Assembly (NCBI GenBank): GCA_038226175.1
Contig: JBBRQP010000122.1
Location: forward strand, 1 to 6,998
DNA from: JBBRQP01 sp038226175
GTDB taxonomy: Bacteria > Cyanobacteriota > Cyanobacteriia > Gloeobacterales > Anthocerotibacteraceae
Direction: 5' to 3'
Length of the DNA: 6,998 bases
The translations under genes and the position numbers were made by a program. Positions 6,678-6,998 of the stretch are shown piece after piece (the first letter of the stretch is position 1; each line of letters starts with the position of its first letter). A model generated the notes under the pieces. That model was not told the DNA's origin. It saw only the letters and a list, made by a program, of their open reading frames with translations, and searched no databases.

Positions 6678-6860
6678 CTACATTTTTGAGTTAAGTAGAG
6701 ATGGATTGTTTTTAGGCACTATTTGCCACAAAAAGTCAGATTTATCCATAGCAAGAAGATTGTATTTTTTTGTGGAGATAATAATTTTTTTTAACTCTTT
6801 TGAGGGACGCAGCACATAACTGCCCGACACTATCGCGTTAGCGGGTGGTAAGTCAACGAT
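6678..6860 (-). pseudogene. C-terminal remnant of an unidentified gene cut by IS630 copy 2
   Basis: An open frame enters from the IS end at 6862 and runs about 60 host codons to a TAG at 6680-6678. The residues start VDLPPANAIVSGSYVLRP and end NNPSLLNSKM. I do not recognise the family. If it is a real gene, its 5' part lies beyond the IS, outside the window. A TTG at 6875 inside the IS could serve as a new start, giving 65 residues, but nothing shows that it does. The DNA is clearly more AT-rich than the neighbouring glycosyltransferase gene, with long A and T runs, so this could be acquired or decaying sequence. It could also be chance open frame in a non-coding region. Confidence 0.4.
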
Positions 6861-6997
6861 TACAGCAATTTTCAAGTGAAAGAGCTATATTAATTGGACT
6901 AAATGGAGAGGGTGATGGGAAAACCATATTCAGTGGATCTGCGCCAACGGATTTTAGCTGCCTACTTCAATAAAGAAGGCTCACAACGAATAATTGC
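6860..6997. repeat. Long inverted repeat, right arm
   Basis: This is the reverse complement of 1-138, with no mismatch that I can see. It holds the IS end (6863-6997), the TA target (6861-6862) and one chance base. Paired coordinates add up to 6998. Confidence 0.95.
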
Positions 6998-6998
6998 C
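6863..6998 (+). mobile_element. IS630-family element, left-end fragment (copy 2)
   Basis: This is the same IS end as at the left edge, in opposite orientation. It starts with CAGCAATTTTCAAGTG after TA (6861-6862) and runs out of the window to the right. Only 136 bp are visible, so the second terminal repeat, the second TA and the completeness of the element cannot be checked. Confidence 0.85.
6915..6998 (+). CDS. IS630-family transposase, N-terminal fragment (copy 2)
   Basis: Twenty-eight codons are present, from ATG at 6915 to the window edge. The peptide begins MGKPYSVDLRQRILAAYF and ends in Gln-Arg-Ile-Ile-Ala, in the helix-turn-helix region that binds the IS ends. GGAGAGGG directly upstream is the ribosome binding site. 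It is identical to copy 1 over the shared part, which suggests recent transposition or one repeat collapsed in an assembly. Confidence 0.82.
   Translation, partial: MGKPYSVDLRQRILAAYFNKEGSQRIIA

Noticed and set aside
6678..6860. The right remnant as the missing C-terminal part of the DUF362 gene
   Set aside because: Both host fragments abut the same (left) end of the IS, whereas one insertion would place them at opposite ends. The residues also do not look like DUF362.
1..6998. Composite transposon carrying the seven-gene interior as cargo
   Set aside because: Cargo such as ilvN and a fasciclin protein is ordinary chromosomal content, the outer IS ends are not visible, and a contig break explains the edges better.
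1..6998. tRNA or rRNA genes, CRISPR arrays, riboswitches, phage or defence genes
   Set aside because: I found no tandem spaced repeats, no cloverleaf-like sequences and no relevant protein motifs on either strand.

Overview
The window looks like cyanobacterial chromosome. The strongest reason is the regulatory subunit of acetolactate synthase, whose wording is close to cyanobacterial IlvN. The company also fits: a secreted one-domain fasciclin protein, a short DUF362 protein, a GAF-PAS sensor kinase with a cyanobacterial-style ATPase domain, and an ArnT-like membrane glycosyltransferase. I did not find the cyanobacterial HIP1 palindrome GCGATCGC, and I cannot name the species.

Layout. Both edges lie inside copies of the same IS630-family element. 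The two copies face each other in inverted orientation, with transposase genes reading outward. They are identical for 135 bases plus the TA target, and the window cuts them at almost the same internal base. Going inward from the left there is a DUF362 gene on the minus strand whose 3' part was lost to the IS. Divergent from it is a secreted fasciclin-domain protein, which ends at a strong hairpin terminator. Convergent with that is a 552-residue GAF-PAS histidine kinase on the minus strand. A gene-free AT-rich stretch of about 320 bp follows, then a small acidic protein of unknown function. Divergent from the small protein is a probable ilvN-MOSC operon on the plus strand. The MOSC gene overlaps tail to tail by 17 bp with a 545-residue glycosyltransferase on the minus strand. 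The right flank is AT-rich and holds the C-terminal remnant of an unidentified gene, cut by the second IS copy.

How the genes work together. I see no single pathway. IlvN is the feedback subunit for branched-chain amino acid synthesis. The MOSC protein probably handles a molybdenum cofactor or a sulfur group. The glycosyltransferase should add a lipid-linked sugar to an envelope molecule. The kinase is an orphan sensor with no response regulator in the window. Only ilvN and MOSC look co-transcribed.

I found no convincing previously undescribed system. The most notable features are the IS boundaries, which may be assembly breakpoints, the two host genes they cut, the small unrecognised protein beside ilvN, and the leader of the kinase gene. 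There are no rRNA genes, tRNA genes, CRISPR arrays or complete mobile elements that I can support.
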